In this document: positions 9,698 to 24,008 of the stretch, one piece after another
Numbering within the stretch: the stretch's first letter is position 1
Layout: each line of letters begins with the position of its first letter
Assembly: GCA_963277665.1 (NCBI GenBank)
Contig: OY728165.1
Location: forward strand, 1,149,696,050 to 1,149,760,049
Reading direction: 5' to 3'
From: Viscum album
Lineage: Eukaryota; Streptophyta; Magnoliopsida; Santalales; Viscaceae
Length of the DNA stretch: 64,000 bases
Translations under genes and position numbers: made by a program
The notes under the pieces: model-generated
Seen by the model: only the letters and a program-made list of their open reading frames with translations
What the model was told of the DNA's origin: nothing
Databases searched by the model: none

Positions 9698-12600
9698 TGT
9701 AGAGACCCGAAGCTTGATGTACATGAACATTACATTACTTTTTCGGAATACTTAATACATTACAAAAATAGACACACAAGGACCATAATAGTTTAGTGTC
9801 TTTGGAAACTTGGAACGTAATCTTCTAATCGTGGTGAAAGATCTTCAACATCTCCCATAAAGATCTTCCCCATGTTTTTCTTACCTAAAACCTTTCTTTA
9901 TATCTTCGTGAAAGGAAACAATAAAAAGGGTGAGCTCAAATACTCAGTAAGGGTAATCATGGATAAAATAAAACATACCATATACATTTGAACTTAAAAA
10001 CATGAACATAATGTTTAAACATCAAAAGCTTGAGCAATGACATAAAACATGGAAGTGCGTATGGCATAGATCATAAAGAAACATTAAGAATGAAAAAATA
10101 GCATGGGAATAAAAAATTTAATTATGGAAACCATTAAGCACATGATATGATTTCCATATTAGCCAAGGAATTTCTGCCAAGACCATCTTAGTGGACAAAG
10201 TCCCTTTCTGAATCGAGTTCACTCCTCGTTCCAGTCCTGTATTACTGAACCGGTTTAACTTGCCATTCCATCCATGTTTATCTCATGAGATATAAATCTT
10301 TACCAAATGCATTATAGGGAGATATAGGTCCCACCCATCTCATAATGAAATCCTTCTTACTTGTGCCACAAAATAAACATACATCATTCATAATAACCCA
10401 ATAAATAAAATGGGTTTCATAAACATCATCTCATCATCACATAATCCATATAAAAGAAATGGATATCATTTCATAATAAAAAGTGAAACCATGTAAATCA
10501 TAGAGGCATTATACTTGAAACATACACTTATGAAATAATGTCATCTTAGATGAAAAAATCTTTTTGATAAAACACTTGAAATGAGTTCTTGAGGAAAATA
10601 TCCTTTCTTTTTCAAAATCATTTTCTTTTCACAAAATTCCATGCAATTTTGAAAGAAATGGGTTTTTTTGAAAATAATCATGCAATCTTGTGGGGTAAGC
10701 TTTATGAAAATAATGAGTTTTAAAACCGTAAAAATCTCTTCATGCCATATAAGTTAAAAAAACATTCTCCTCGTACTTTTTTCAGAAAAGTCAAAAAGTA
10801 CCTCGTATGGTAAACAAAAGAAAGATTCCTTCCAAACATTGTGGTAAAAGTCATAAATGAGTAAAAATGACTTTAAACATACATGGAAGAATACTAATAA
10901 TTTTATGAATACTTTTTTAGAAAACATGGACATGGAAGATAAACATAACCCTAGTAAATACTTAGGTATAAGCAATCTCGGATAAAAATGATATTTGCAA
11001 AATTATCCCTTACCTTAGGTCCGATATGCTTCGTACGTATCCGAACCTCCTGTATAATGATTAAAATAATGTCATTAACTTATTACAGAATCATATTCAT
11101 TGTTATTATATCATATATGTTTCACTTATGACTTTATATTACCCGTTCTTTTGTAAATTCCATGTTAAAGTAGCGTTTTGGGTAAAATCATTTCATTTAT
11201 CGTATGTGTTTCGACTTGTCATTTTTGATATTATTACTTATATCCCGATTTACATAATTCCAGAATGTAAAACATGATTTATATATAATATATATTCATC
11301 ATATAAATATATATATTATAGATCAATAAAAGGAATGAAATACACCGTTCATGGAGACGGTAGGCCGTACGTACGCATGAACGCTGTTTTCGTTTCCTTA
11401 TTGAATTGAACGAAACTAAATAGATGACATAAATATATATAAATAAATCCATTAGAATTATTATTTCATATATTTAATTATTATTCATTAAATAAACTTT
11501 ATTATCATTCATGTATGGTTAACATGGAGAATGAATCTCATCGCGTCGTGGAGACGGTAGTCCGTACGTAGGCACGAGCGATGATATCGTTCCCATAATT
11601 ATTTAATAGAATTGGAGTGGATGGTATAATATATCAGAATCATTTTGATGTTATAATAACTATATATATTAATTCTTTACACCATTATACCCATCAATGT
11701 AATGTGTTGGTGGAAAAACAGATTTCACCACGGCGTGGAGACGGTATTCCGTACGTACGCACGCGCAGTGATTTCATTTTCCGTAGGATGGATAGATGGT
11801 GAAATAGGGTTGTTTAATACATATAATAACATATAAGTATATGAGTTATACTGATGTTATTACTTCATAATGAAACAACTAAAGAAGAATAAGTGGAATA
11901 AGAAATAGAGTTGAAAGAATCGGTAACAGACATTACCTCTTCTCTGAAGCGCCTCTTTGAGACCTCCATTAGGGAACTAAAATTGGTCTTTGAAGAAGAA
12001 CATAACCTCTAGGATGTTTCTATGGAAGTGGAGAAGAGAATGTTTCAGGGGTTTTCCGAGCTTGAAGGCTCAAATTGGTGTGAGGAGGAGAGGGAGGAGG
12101 TTCCCTTTTATAAGGGAGGAGAGGGGCACCTTTGGAAATCTTAAAAATATTAATTTATAATAAATCTAAACCCACTTAAAAACCTCCAAAAATGACTCAT
12201 ATTCAAATATTATATGAGATATGGTTGTAATATCATCAAAAAATAAAATTTATACATGTTAGGAATTTATTTTAAACATTATCAACTTGATTTATCATTA
12301 CCTAATCAATTTAATTTTATTTGTGGTAATAACATTATAAATTTTAAATTAAAACAAATAATTACTTATTTGTTGTGAATTGTCCATAATTGGAAAATTT
12401 ATAACATTTAAGACCAAAGAAATTTAAATTTATAATTTTTGAATATTTTTGTGATTTTTAAACAATTTTATAATATGTTATTTTTATAAAATAACAATAG
12501 TGTCAATTTTAACACTATTCATTTATAAGAATTTAAATAAAATAAATACAGAAGATATGTTCAAAATAAAAGCTTTAATAGATTAATAAAATTTCATAAG

Positions 12601-14471
12601 TTTCTAGAAAATTATAGGATCACATTAAATAGTTCATATAATATTTATTTTATTATTTTTAAAAACATTTATTTGGGTTATCTCTTAATAAAATAATTAC
12701 TACAATATTTTTGTATAATTATTTAATATATATATTTGTTGCATAAAAATTAAAAATAAAATCCTATGATGAATATAAATATATTAAATTTCATAATAAT
12801 ACTTTTAATCTAATTTATCATCTTAAAATCACAATATTTAAATTTTTATATTTATTAAATTATGATGGTGACAACTTTGGCATCATTTAAAATAAAATAA
12901 TATAAGTGTCATAATCACTTTTATAAGACTCCAAACAGTTATTTATTAGGTAATTGGATTATTATGGTATATATATATACTACCAATAAGTTTTGGTCAG
13001 GTTTTTGGGCCTTTTAATGGGTATTATTATTTCAATCAAAACTATATTACTGATTTGTCACTTAATAAATAATTTCTGCATCATTAATGTATTACCATTA
13101 ATGACAATTATTTAATCCCTAAAAATTCTAAATAAATTATCATGATGTAGATAATTTTATTATATTTCTGTAGACTATTCATGTTCAATGTTTTATGATT
13201 TTTATCACTAAATTAAAATTATTATACTTAAAAGATTTAAGAGAGTGACAAGTTGTCACTTTCTTTGGTTTTAATAATAATTAAATTATTTTCATAGTAA
13301 AAAGTCCATAAAGGAATCTAATCCGACCCTTAGGTGATATGGGTCTACTTTTAGCCATCTAATATAATTTTTTCATGTGTTAGAGTAATTTTATAATGTT
13401 ATATTTACCCTTAATTACCCGATTTACCTTTAACTATGGTAAATAAAATTTACCGTAGTTACCATTCCTAATTCCCAAAAATAAAAAGTAGCCTATTAAC
13501 ATAATTTGGACTCAATTATTCCAAATATGGAATACATTTTTTCAAATTCAATACAAATAAGTTGCAAAAATTAAATTAAAATTAATCCTGTTGTCGAATG
13601 AAAACGGGTTTTTGTTTAAAACATTGCAAAAGATTGAATTGATTTAACCTACGAATTCAATGTAAAATCAATTCTAATGACATAAATTATATTATATGGT
13701 AAAAATATATTCTATTTATACTTTAAAACCATTAAATATTATAATTTATCCATATAAATTATTGCGATGAAAAAAATTGTTTTTAATTAAAATACAGCGT
13801 GTTTTTACTATTCATCAAAATTTGAAAGTTACCAGAATAATATGAAAAAATTTATCCACAGAAAATTTTTATTTCTTGATTCCAAAGAAGAATTTTATTT
13901 TGTCAAATTAATATTATAAACATGTAAAAAACTAGATTTAATGTGGGTGCGCCATCAAAAGGCGGCAAAACTGCATTTTTTGAAAAATACTTATTTTACC
14001 CGAAAAATTTATTTTGTTCTTATACCATGTTCTTGAAAATGTGTTAGATGAATAATAATGTTATAAAATTCAAAATTTATTTAATACAGTTTATAAAGTC
14101 TAGTTCATAATAATATTATAATAATATATCGTTGTTTAGTAAAACTCGGTATTGCGTACAACACACGCTATCGAGGAAGGTCGTGATTGCGTGTAATGCA
14201 AGCCAAGTAAGGGTTGCATGTAGTGCATGACTCCTTTGTTGCTGCGTATAACAAAATACATTGAATATATATATATATACTCAATGTTTTGTAGAATAAC
14301 TACTATCAAACAAACATGAAATTGTGTGTAACACGATCCAGGATTAGTGTTGCGTATACTGCAAGCTAATATGGTGTTGCGTATAGCGCAAGATAATCTT
14401 GGTGTATCGTAAAACAGAAGATATGAAAGAAATTAAAAAGAATATATCTTATAAAATCTCAGGTTATTACA
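9698..14471 (-). repeat. Right (5') LTR of the gag-only element, about 4.77 kb
   Basis: Full-length partner of 2159-6936, starting TGTAGAGACCC and ending GGTTATTACA. In the first ~115 bp I count about a dozen differences from the left copy; inner parts look more alike. It repeats all three hairpin modules at 11342-11387, 11538-11584 and 11725-11771, with the same 192 and 187 bp spacing. It also repeats the GCGTATA cluster at about 14146-14416. As the 5' LTR it would have carried the active promoter in minus sense; I could not place a start site. Confidence 0.93.
11342..11771. repeat. Hairpin modules A, B, C (right LTR copies)
   Basis: Module A (stem CGTTCATG at 11346-11353 with CATGAACG at 11376-11383) is unchanged in its stem. 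Module B (11538-11584) keeps TCATCGC/GCGATGA while its loop changed from GTACGTACGTACG to GTACGTAGGCACG. Module C (11725-11771) has one stabilising and one destabilising stem change relative to the left LTR. The CCGTACGTA core is present in all three. Confidence 0.78.
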
Positions 14472-14476
14472 GTTAA
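14472..14476. repeat. Target-site duplication, right copy (GTTAA)
   Basis: Identical to 2154-2158 and directly after the CA end of the right LTR. Confidence 0.93.
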
Positions 14477-14559
14477 GAGTTATACATATTCTTCAGAATA
14501 AAACCTTTGGCCTATAACTTAAGACTTCTAGGTTAGTATATCACTGATACCAGAGCCTC
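14477..14559. other. Short flank with a primer-binding-site-like string
   Basis: The minus strand of 14549-14557 reads TGGTATCAG, as in a gypsy primer binding site, a short distance left of the decayed LTR that begins near 14560. If real, an older interior once lay to the left. The expected CA end is not at the right distance, so this is weak. Confidence 0.3.
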
Positions 14560-17219
14560 TATGATTTGGATATTATTATTATGAATAGTTGTTTTGGGTT
14601 TTTTTGTGATAACTACAACACATAAACACAAAAAACATGTTTCAAAAGGATTTCTATGTGACCTCATGAACGTGTCCTCGTACGCAAGAGGCTATCAAAT
14701 AGAAATGAGAGTTTAGTTCCATTAGAGGAATGAGAATACCCTTAAAATCAAGTCATGAAATACATAATAAATGAATAGAAAATATTATTATTAATTAGGG
14801 TATCATGCATAAATTAAAACAAGGAATACATGTAATACAATACAAATATAATGGGCTTCGAAGGTGGAATGAAAGACCTATGAATAAAGTGAAGAAAATA
14901 AATGAAAAATTAAATTTTGGATTATTTCATTGTATATCCCAATCCATCCATGATCTTCGTGATCCACTACTCAAATCCCTGTACATGACGTCTCAATGTG
15001 AATTATGATTTTCATGTTAGGTATGATTAGTTAAACATAGTAAGACACTGATAATACATCCATAATAAGTGTGGCATTTATAAAATGTATATTCTATTAC
15101 ATAAATAAATAATTCAAAAATCATAAAAACACAATAAATTGTATCAAGATTTTTTACGCTAACAATGACACCATAAAACCCTAGTCTTACCGTCTTCGGG
15201 TCCATATAAGGATGATAAATAGAGATTCCAAATAATATTGGAACTATCCATAGTGATATAAATATAAAACATATTTTATACTAATTTAAATAATTTTTCA
15301 ATATGTCAATCACTATCCACAATATGTATCGAATGTTTGATACATCTTAATAGTTTTTTCAAATTTCTACTCAGAATCAAAAATTTATATCAAGTATTGG
15401 CATGTTAATCAGTATTTATATGGTATATTGGTTTACATTTATTCCACAAGGCTATCATGATCAACCATAATCAACATCATAGGTTATATGTACTCCTCTT
15501 CTATGGGGAATTAATACCTTAATGTCGATATATAAGATGCACCAAGAACCAAACCCCAAAAGGAAAGATGATATTCAATATGGAATAAATTTATTAAATA
15601 GAAAAACATTATAAGATATGTAATGTCATAATAATTAAATAAGTTAGTTAATATCATTATCTTGATCAATATTTTCTTATACATCCCATGGATGTTGGGG
15701 TTATATATAGGAATATAAGAAATAGATCTACCATTAAGAAATTCCCATCAATGGAAAACAAAAATACTATAACAACTGCATCTTACCACAAAAAACAGAT
15801 GTATATAAGATCCATAAAATAGAAATAAATTTACTGCCTAAATGTTGACAATTTCAATGTCAATTTTCTCCAAATAATCATCACTCTAATCATGTAATCA
15901 TATTTTTTCACTCAAAACAATCAATAAGGATTACAATAGATGATTATATACTTTTATATTCAAATGAAATCTGAGCACCAATTTGATAATATTTTATCCA
16001 TCATGTATAATATTTCAAATTATCCAACTAATAAAAAACATGTATTAAACACTTATCCCATTTATAATATTATATTACCAAGTATGATAATAATTTTATC
16101 ATCTGGGAATAAAAAAATATTGGAAATAATGATTCATATAATTAAATTCCTTATATCTTGTTATATATAATTAAATATTATATAAAACCACATTTTTTTG
16201 AAATACCTAGAGATTTTTATCATTAAAACCAATCATATTATTATTATAAATAATTTTTTCTCAGTTGGATCATGAGAAACCCTTCATTTAAATAATACCA
16301 TCCATGATATTCTTAAAAGAGGAGGAGAGAGCATGGTTCAATGTTCCTGGAAAGAAGAAGAATTATTTAGTTTTAGAAAATAAGGATTTATAACACCATA
16401 CCAAAGAAGTATGATTCTTATCAGACTCAATATCATAAAAAATTATGACAGAAGGGTTTAAATAATTGAAATGAGTACCACCCACATAATGCTTCAAAAC
16501 AATGAATAACCTCAAATAAATCTAACATTTAATTAATTTTTGACACATATATTTATTGATAAGTGATTCAAATATTCTATAAGAGTCATTATAAACTTAA
16601 ATTATTCAGGTTAAAAATGACCCATGATTTTTGTAATTAACTATCATAAAAAATTATTTACATAAATGATTGGATAAAGAAGAAGATGAAAATACAAAAA
16701 AAATTACAATGTAAAAATTGATACCCTTGAAAATAGAGTACGAACATGATATGGGTAACATGGTTTTAGCCTTTCATGGTTGGTTACAATCACATAGGAT
16801 TTAGAATATATAGGGTTCCTTTACACGATGCAAGGGAAGTACCCTTATGTGATGCATCATAAAATATTCAACCATAAATGAGTAGATATTTCCTATATGT
16901 AGAATTTAGAAAATTCTAGATACCCTTATGCAATGGATCTTCCAGTCTTATGTATCTAATAGTTTTCTTTTCATAGTGCACCAAAAATCCCCTTTCCCTT
17001 ATGTATCATATTATTACCTTTCTTCAACTTTTATAAAACTACACTAACCATTATAGAAGTCATGAAATAACTATATTTTCCTTATATAATGGTAATAATT
17101 TAAATTATAATATTAATTTTTCAAGGCAAAATACATATAAAATGTACCCAAAGATAGTTTTAAGATAAAAATATTACTAAATGAAAGTTTCAATAACTTT
17201 TCAATATGATAAAATTACA
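14560..17219 (-). repeat. Left (3') LTR of the decayed gypsy element
   Basis: Pairs with about 21290-24008 through several collinear conserved blocks separated by diverged sequence. The right end (AAAATTACA at 17219) is secure because a polypurine tract follows. The left end is uncertain by perhaps 50-100 bp. Short open frames inside (14805-15008, 15940-16170) have no recognisable domain and are not conserved in the partner. Confidence 0.6.
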
Positions 17220-17232
17220 ATTCTTCCCCTTT
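17220..17232 (-). other. Polypurine tract of the decayed gypsy element
   Basis: The minus strand reads AAAGGGGAAGAAT immediately before TGTAATTTT, the start of the LTR in element sense. Confidence 0.7.
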
Positions 17233-18400
17233 AAAAACTTCTCATCCCAATTAAGTGTCTCTAGAATTCACGATTGAAAAACACATGTAACTAACCTTAA
17301 ACATAAAAATAATATTCTCACATCCCTTATGAGACCTATCAATGGTGGAATAAGAACCAGATTACATTTAAAATATTCCTTTAAAGAAAAATCTTTCTTT
17401 GTTCAACAATATACACCATCGGTTCCTCATATTATGATTTAGGATCCAGATCAACATCCTCAAAGATAATGACACACACATAATTGATTATATACCTCTA
17501 AATATGATATATAAAAATTACATCATGCATAACTAGGAAATTTGAAAGAAGGTACATATAATATGCCACTTGAAAACCCAGATGATTATATCCAATGGTC
17601 TAACATAATGTGAGGTTATCTTTACTATCATCTTTAATCATTAGTGGACTAACCAAGTTGTTACTTAGAAGAAAACCATATCCTTAATAGTGAACATTTA
17701 AGGTCTCCTCTATGATGAAAGTGAGGAAAACTACACTCTAATTTGAAGTACCACATTATCATTTTCTAATGTATACTATTTAATCATGTCTCCCAAACAA
17801 AGATATTCTTTCATCATGAAACACTCTCAGGTCCAAATCGTAACATGTCTACATTATTATAAAATAGGTGATGTGATCACTAGAGGTGAACAAGTCATTG
17901 ATACATAATCTTCAGAAGAATTCATAATATTTTTTTCATACAATATCATCAAGAACCTCTAATCCTAAAATGGGCACTCACTAAAATATTATGCTAAATT
18001 TGTATTATTAATAAGAGTGTCTTAATCAACATTACATTTACCATGTAAATATTCAATTAAAATGTGAAATGTATGAATGTACTCAACCTGACGCCTCTTC
18101 CTCAAATTTAGGTACATCTATGTAAATATTTAATGAGGGAATTTATTGTTAGTGTAAACTAAAAACCATCTACTAAAGAGATAGTTTCACTAGCACATCA
18201 GAAAATGGACCATGGAATCCAACTCCAAATAATATGTCAGGCATTTATTCTATTGGTTTCATAGCTGGCATTAATCACATGATACTACTTCCACCTCTAT
18301 ATTAGTATTAATTCCAAACCAGAAAATGATGCAATATACTACAAAACACATCCAATTCTGGGATTTAGTAGAATCAAAACTAGAGAAGTAGTCAACCTCA
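17233..18400 (-). pseudogene. Decayed RNase H/integrase part of pol
   Basis: By position this stretch between the polypurine tract and the RT relic should hold RNase H and integrase. I could not read a convincing catalytic motif in any minus frame; stops are frequent. The assignment is positional only. Confidence 0.35.
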
Positions 18401-19130
18401 TATTGATCTCATGAATTTATCACCACGAGGGTATGACCACTGGAAAATTACTCCATTCTTTATCAATGTAGTTATAGGTGTAAATAATCTCAATATGTAA
18501 TGGATAAAATTAAATAAATATCCCACTAACCATAGAATTTTCATTATCATGAACACATTCCAGAGATGCTTCTCGGACGTCAAAACCTCAACTATTTCTA
18601 AGTCAATGAATATAACATTTTCATATACTTGATACCACAAAAACATCACCACATGAATAAAAAAGTAAAAGTTCAACATGTTATTTTATATACAACAATA
18701 ATGAAACATACTCAGGACTATCTAAAGATGTATATCAAGAAAATATATTTTTTGTGAGTAGATGAGGATGTCATCAGAAAACATTATGACCAACGAGTTC
18801 TGTTAAAGATTAAATATCTTGTTCATGATAGGAATTAACACTGTAAGTGAATTTTTCAATCTAATGAATATAATAAAGTAACCATACAATCAATTCCTCC
18901 TCAAAACATCATCATCAACTTGTCCTCCTATCTAAAGCAAAATTGGTGATAAATTGATTGATTGTTAATATTGGGAAACCACCTGAATCCTTATAAGTAA
19001 TCAAAAAGAAATTCAATCCTGGGAAAATGATATCTATTCTTAATCAACACTTTTTTCTTCATCTGATAATCAATAAATATTAAAAAACCACTATCACTAT
19101 TTTTTTGAAAAATAAATTTGTACATCATGG
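18400..19130 (-). pseudogene. Reverse transcriptase relic
   Basis: Minus-strand RT motifs appear in the expected order. FIDYQ followed by IKNRYHFP lies near 19030-19090. GFRWFPNINNQSIYHQF lies just downstream. The active site FSDDILIYS at about 18755-18782 keeps both Asp codons (18770-18775) although the Val of FVDD is now Ser. The connection region follows (YILRLFTPITTLIKNG) within the open frame 18398-18679. Several frameshifts and stops separate these blocks. The enzyme once copied element RNA into DNA; it cannot be functional now. Confidence 0.75.
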
Positions 19131-21289
19131 TGAATCTCTCAATATAAGAAGACACTTCATCCCAAAGTCATCAAACTGAAAATTAAGCACCTTTAGTTCT
19201 TCTTGTGTCTTATGATAAGTAGTTTTCATAATAGTCTATAGATCTAGCTATTTCTCTATCTATATGTTAACTAATATATCTGGATAAATTCATTTGATTT
19301 ACCCTATAATCATATACAAATATAGATCCATATCTAGATTAAATTTTGAGAGGGATGTCACAAATCCCACTAAAAGATAAAATCCCTCCATCTTTCCCAT
19401 GATCATCCCAAACTGACTCACGTCTGGACCAACTCTGTTAGATCCTGAATCCCATTGTTTATTTATTATTTCCCTCTCTTCATTTAGAAAAGTAAACGAG
19501 ACACATATAAAATATATTTTAATGTGATATTGGAATATTTTTATCAATTCCATACTCAAAATCAAATCAGAGCTCATCATCTTTGTTATCTTGAAGTCCC
19601 ATAGCTTTCCATAGATAGAAAATTCTATAGCACACTATTTTTATCACTGAATATGATATAAATTAATTCTCAATAGTGTATCATTGGAATTAATCTTAGA
19701 GGATAAATTGACTCATAAGTCATGTATAATAACTACTTATAAAAATATGAAGAAGGAAAACACAATTTTATCAAATAATTATATAATATAAATATTATAA
19801 AAGACATATAACAATTTGTATATGGTTATCACCACTATCTATTGTAGTCTATTTGAATGAATCAAAACTACTTAGAATAGTACCATAGCCCTATATTTGG
19901 TACACATTCCTAGTTTGAGGCTACTACTAAGGACCCAGACCATATCCAAGAGTTTGGTATTGAATATATCTGCACCAAAGTGAAAGTTAAATTCTATAGA
20001 GAATAACTACTGGTGATTCAAATTTTTTCCACACCATCAACATTTCATTTAAGTTATTGGGAGAAACTATCTTTAATATCTAAACTTCTCATTGATGTTT
20101 TACTACAGTCCCCCCTTCTTTCCTAAAGGGATCTTCCAGGCCCTTACTTTACAATTTCAAAAGACCGGTACTCTGTTAAAAAACATTAAAACTATTCTTA
20201 TTTATTCTATAAGTATCAGTTGAATGTCCTTTAAATAGTGGAATAAGACATTCCCCTCTACCCCTTATAGAATAATATTGTTTATTATGGCCTTTTGAAT
20301 AACATACATGAGTTATATACCATTAGGAAAATCTTTCTTCAAGAATTACTAAGTATTTTTTGGGGTATTAATCATTATTTTTTTCCAGAATACTCATAAA
20401 GAACTCATCAATTAAATAGTCCTTAATATCTTCTACAATTAATACTACTATAACATTTACAATGGTTTAATACAACCCACCAACCCATGTTGGGTCCCTA
20501 TAGAATAAATTTTTTTAACTTCACATTATTATCCAATATGGTATCTACCTATGTGAAAAATCTTCTCTATGATCCAAACACATTCATTGGTGTTGAGTGG
20601 GACTCCAGTTCCCATAAATGATATTGGATAATTGACTTGTATGTTTTGATTATATTCAATCATATTCTCAGTGACCCCCTCACTGGAAATGCGTTATGCA
20701 TAATAAAATTGGTTGATGTTTTACTTTTGAATAAAATACTTGGGTTGGTTTAGAAGAAATATAAATAGTTCATCTACTATAGTAGGAGGTACCACTGATA
20801 ATATACATTGTAGAATCTTTTGAAACACAAAAAGAAATAAATTTATTAGGATATATTCTAATTATCCTATGTGATCACGTAATGGGTTCCCTAAAACTCT
20901 AAATTTAACCAAAGACCTAACATTACTAGAAATAAATATGGTTCATCTACCTTCACCTTATTCATGGTAATATATATACAATCATAACAAAGAATCATTC
21001 TCATTTAATCCAAATATTTCCAACAATGATATAAAAATTGAATACAGAATATCAAAAAATAGAGGAAATATACTGAATAGATAGTTAAGTCCTTCAAACA
21101 TATTAATAAATATATTTATTTTTTATTAAAATAGTCATATATTTATAATTTGAACATTTATTCCTAGTAAATATACATTAAGTGATGTGGATATATCATA
21201 AAATTTTAACATAAATATTTTCCATTGTAATTATGAAATCAATTACAATTGTGATAGCCATGAATCTGGTAACTCCCCTACTAGAGTAC
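19131..21289 (-). pseudogene. Protease end and decayed gag region
   Basis: The open frame 19299-19580 begins MMSSDLILSMELIKIF, which resembles the conserved segment after gypsy protease (D-x-I-L-G-M-D-W-L). Upstream in element sense (19581-21289) gag should lie, but I could not read a zinc knuckle or capsid motif with confidence. A degenerate primer-binding-site-like string lies near 21275-21284. Confidence 0.45.
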
Positions 21290-24008
21290 CGCACACCTAT
21301 ATTCTTCCTCCCATGTCCCAATTTTTTCAAAAATAAATAATAAAAATTATTGTCTTCTGCCTTTTTTAACACCTAGACCCAAAAAATTGGGTTAGAACAG
21401 GAGTGAAACATATCATCTTGTGTACCTCACCATAACCAATAGGGTTACCACTAGAAAGTATGGTCAAATTAAACTATAGGGGAAACCTTACCCACTGTAC
21501 TATGTATTAGAGAAAATAATAAAATAATAAAAGTATTATTAGTATTCAAAGTAACATGTAGAAAAAGAATAATGACATACATTTCATAAAATTATTAGAT
21601 AATGAGATCCCAAGGTGGAAATCCAACCCCAAGTATAAATTATAGGAAGTAAATAAATATATAAAATATAGAGACTTTCAAATTATATTCTGGTATCACC
21701 ATCATCCTCTTGTTCCATATCTATGGAGACAGTGGTGTTCCCATTTCTCTTACTCAAATCCCTATACATGTTTGTTTCACGTTCATTAGGATGTTTGTAT
21801 TTACTATAAGTAATAAAAGATATTAGGACACAAAAAATTAAACCTTAATAAGTATGGATGTGTATAATAGGTTAATTTGAAAGGGATAATTATTAATAAA
21901 TAAATATTAAAAATACATAATCATACAAAAAGCTGTTCTGTGCTAAATAATCCTCCAAAACACTCGATCATACCTACTTCAGCTCCATGCTTGAAAAAAT
22001 GGAGATGTTGGTAATGATAAAACATATCCACAACGTTGTTGACAAATATCTCGGTATAGCAAAGGTTTATTGATTTTTACATATGAAACTAAGTTTCCAC
22101 AAGGAATATACAATGTCTATATGTTTCTATGTATCCACAAGGTGCTTCATGTTGTTAACAAGATACTCAATACCAATATAGAATATAGTGTATTAGCATG
22201 TTGATCGATATCCAAATGGTACATCATGTTATGTATAGGCCAAAAGTATATCATATTCAACCATCATCATTATTGAAAATCACTCAAAATCTCTCTATAT
22301 AAGAAATTAATAACACAACAACCACTTTTCAAGTAAAATAATAATGAAACCTCTTAAGACATGATAATTCAAAAAATGAATAGAATGATAAACAACACTT
22401 CATGAAATCAGGAGACATATAATAGAACTATATGTAAAAATTTGATTATATATCAATAATTAAATAAAGATATTCCAATAGATATCAATTATATAAGTGT
22501 AATATTAAGGTATCATGATAGTACAAACACATACAAACAATTACCATCATTGTATAAGACATCCATTCTAACTGAAGAATCATTCAATGGAAAACATTAT
22601 ACGAGTTACCAATTTTTAATGGAAAATAATATGTCGTGGTATTCTATTTCAATGTCATTTATAACCATGGAATCATCACCCAAATGATATGAATATGTTA
22701 CTCAACTAAAACCACCTACTGAGGATTCCTAGAAAAAATTCTATTGTTTTTATTTATAAATGATATAATATAGAACATGAAATAATAGTTCTTTTCTCTT
22801 GGATAATTTCTCAAATTATAAAATTAATTCAAATCACGTGTTAACCATTTCATCCTTATAAAAAAATTATTATACATGTTATTATATTATTATCTCTCTA
22901 TAATAATATGAAATTGAAAAAAATATTTCTTAATATTCTTCTCCATAATTTTTTGATAATTTCATTAATTATATAATCCAACAATATTATTATAAATATT
23001 TAAAAAATAATATGATTTAATTCAATAATTTTTTACAATACTTTTACTTTGAAAAACACAAGGAAAGCCTTACCCTGAAATAACCCCCCTAAGTGTTTCA
23101 CATCAGATGATTAAAGAAGAAGGTTATGCATTCTTAGAAACTTGAATGTTGGTTAAAATTGATTCAATTAGACAATACCAGTACAATTAAAATTAATTCC
23201 TTGGATTCATAGATTCAATTGGATAATAGGAACAAAGGTACAAAGATTTGGGTAATTATATGGAATACCACACACATAATGTTTATCAATAATGATGAAC
23301 CAAAATTTAAATTATCATTTAATTTACTCACCATTTATATATTGAATGTCTAGTGATTAAAACCATCCATAATAGACCATTTAAACACCAATGAGTCAAA
23401 AATAATTTTGTTCTTAAAAATTGTTAAAAAGGAGTTTCATAATTTCTTGGATAATGAAGAAGATGAAAATATGAAAAACTAAGTAAAAATATAGACCCTT
23501 ATGAATGGATTATACCCCATGTAAGGATAAATGTTTTTTACTCTAATTCATATTTTGACCCATTTAGAGGCTTTGGAAAAGATAATGTATCCTTATTCAA
23601 TGCTAGAAAAATAACCTTATGCAAGATAGTTTTAACCCTTTACCCTTAAAAGATCAGGGCATTCCCTTACATATCATATAAAAACTCTAGCTACCCATAC
23701 ACAGTGATTCAACTACCCTTACATAGCTAAGAGTTACATTGATGTTGCCTATAATTAATCCTCTTTCCCTAATATCGAATTTTTTTACCCTTACACTTCA
23801 TTAATGATAATATAAATATCATTAGGAAACTTACATATATGCTACATTACCCATACAAAGGGTCTCTAAACTATCATTAACCTTATACAATGCATGTGCG
23901 ATGCATATTAGTAAAAAATAACATGAAAATTTTATATTTTTGAATCATATATATTATAAAATATATTTAAATATAATTTTAAGAACAATTTTAACTTAGA
24001 AAATTACA
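21290..24008 (-). repeat. Right (5') LTR of the decayed gypsy element
   Basis: Partner of about 14560-17219. The right end AAATTACA at 24008 aligns with AAAATTACA at 17219. The left end is approximate. No promoter could be placed. Confidence 0.58.

Larger units (their letters stand above)
2159..14471 (-). mobile_element. Giant-LTR, gag-only non-autonomous retrotransposon (TR-GAG type)
   Basis: A complete 12.3 kb LTR retrotransposon on the minus strand. LTRs span 2159-6936 and 9698-14471, begin TG and end CA, and are flanked by GTTAA duplications. On the minus strand the primer binding site (TGGTATCAGAGG) follows the right LTR, and a G-rich polypurine tract (AAGGGGGG) precedes the left LTR, so the right LTR is the 5' one. 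The 2.76 kb interior encodes only gag; I see no protease, RT, RNase H or integrase motif in any frame. That combination is the plant TR-GAG class; with its very long LTRs it also resembles LARD elements, which lack gag. LTR identity is roughly 90-95% by eye, so the insertion is not recent. Gag style suggests a Tekay/Del-like chromovirus ancestor. Propagation would have required enzymes from an autonomous relative (inference). Confidence 0.9.
14560..24008 (-). mobile_element. Highly decayed gypsy element, minus strand
   Basis: Two related long stretches, about 14560-17219 and about 21290-24008, share collinear blocks such as ACTCAAATCCCT.TACATG (14970 and 21755). They also share the region around GGATAA.GAAGAAGATGAAAATA (16670 and 23455). 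Both end in AAATTACA. Between them the minus strand carries gypsy RT and protease-end motifs, and a polypurine tract sits at 17220-17232. Outer borders are approximate; a perfect duplication could not be confirmed. Decay is much greater than in the other elements here, so this is probably among the oldest insertions. Confidence 0.7.
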
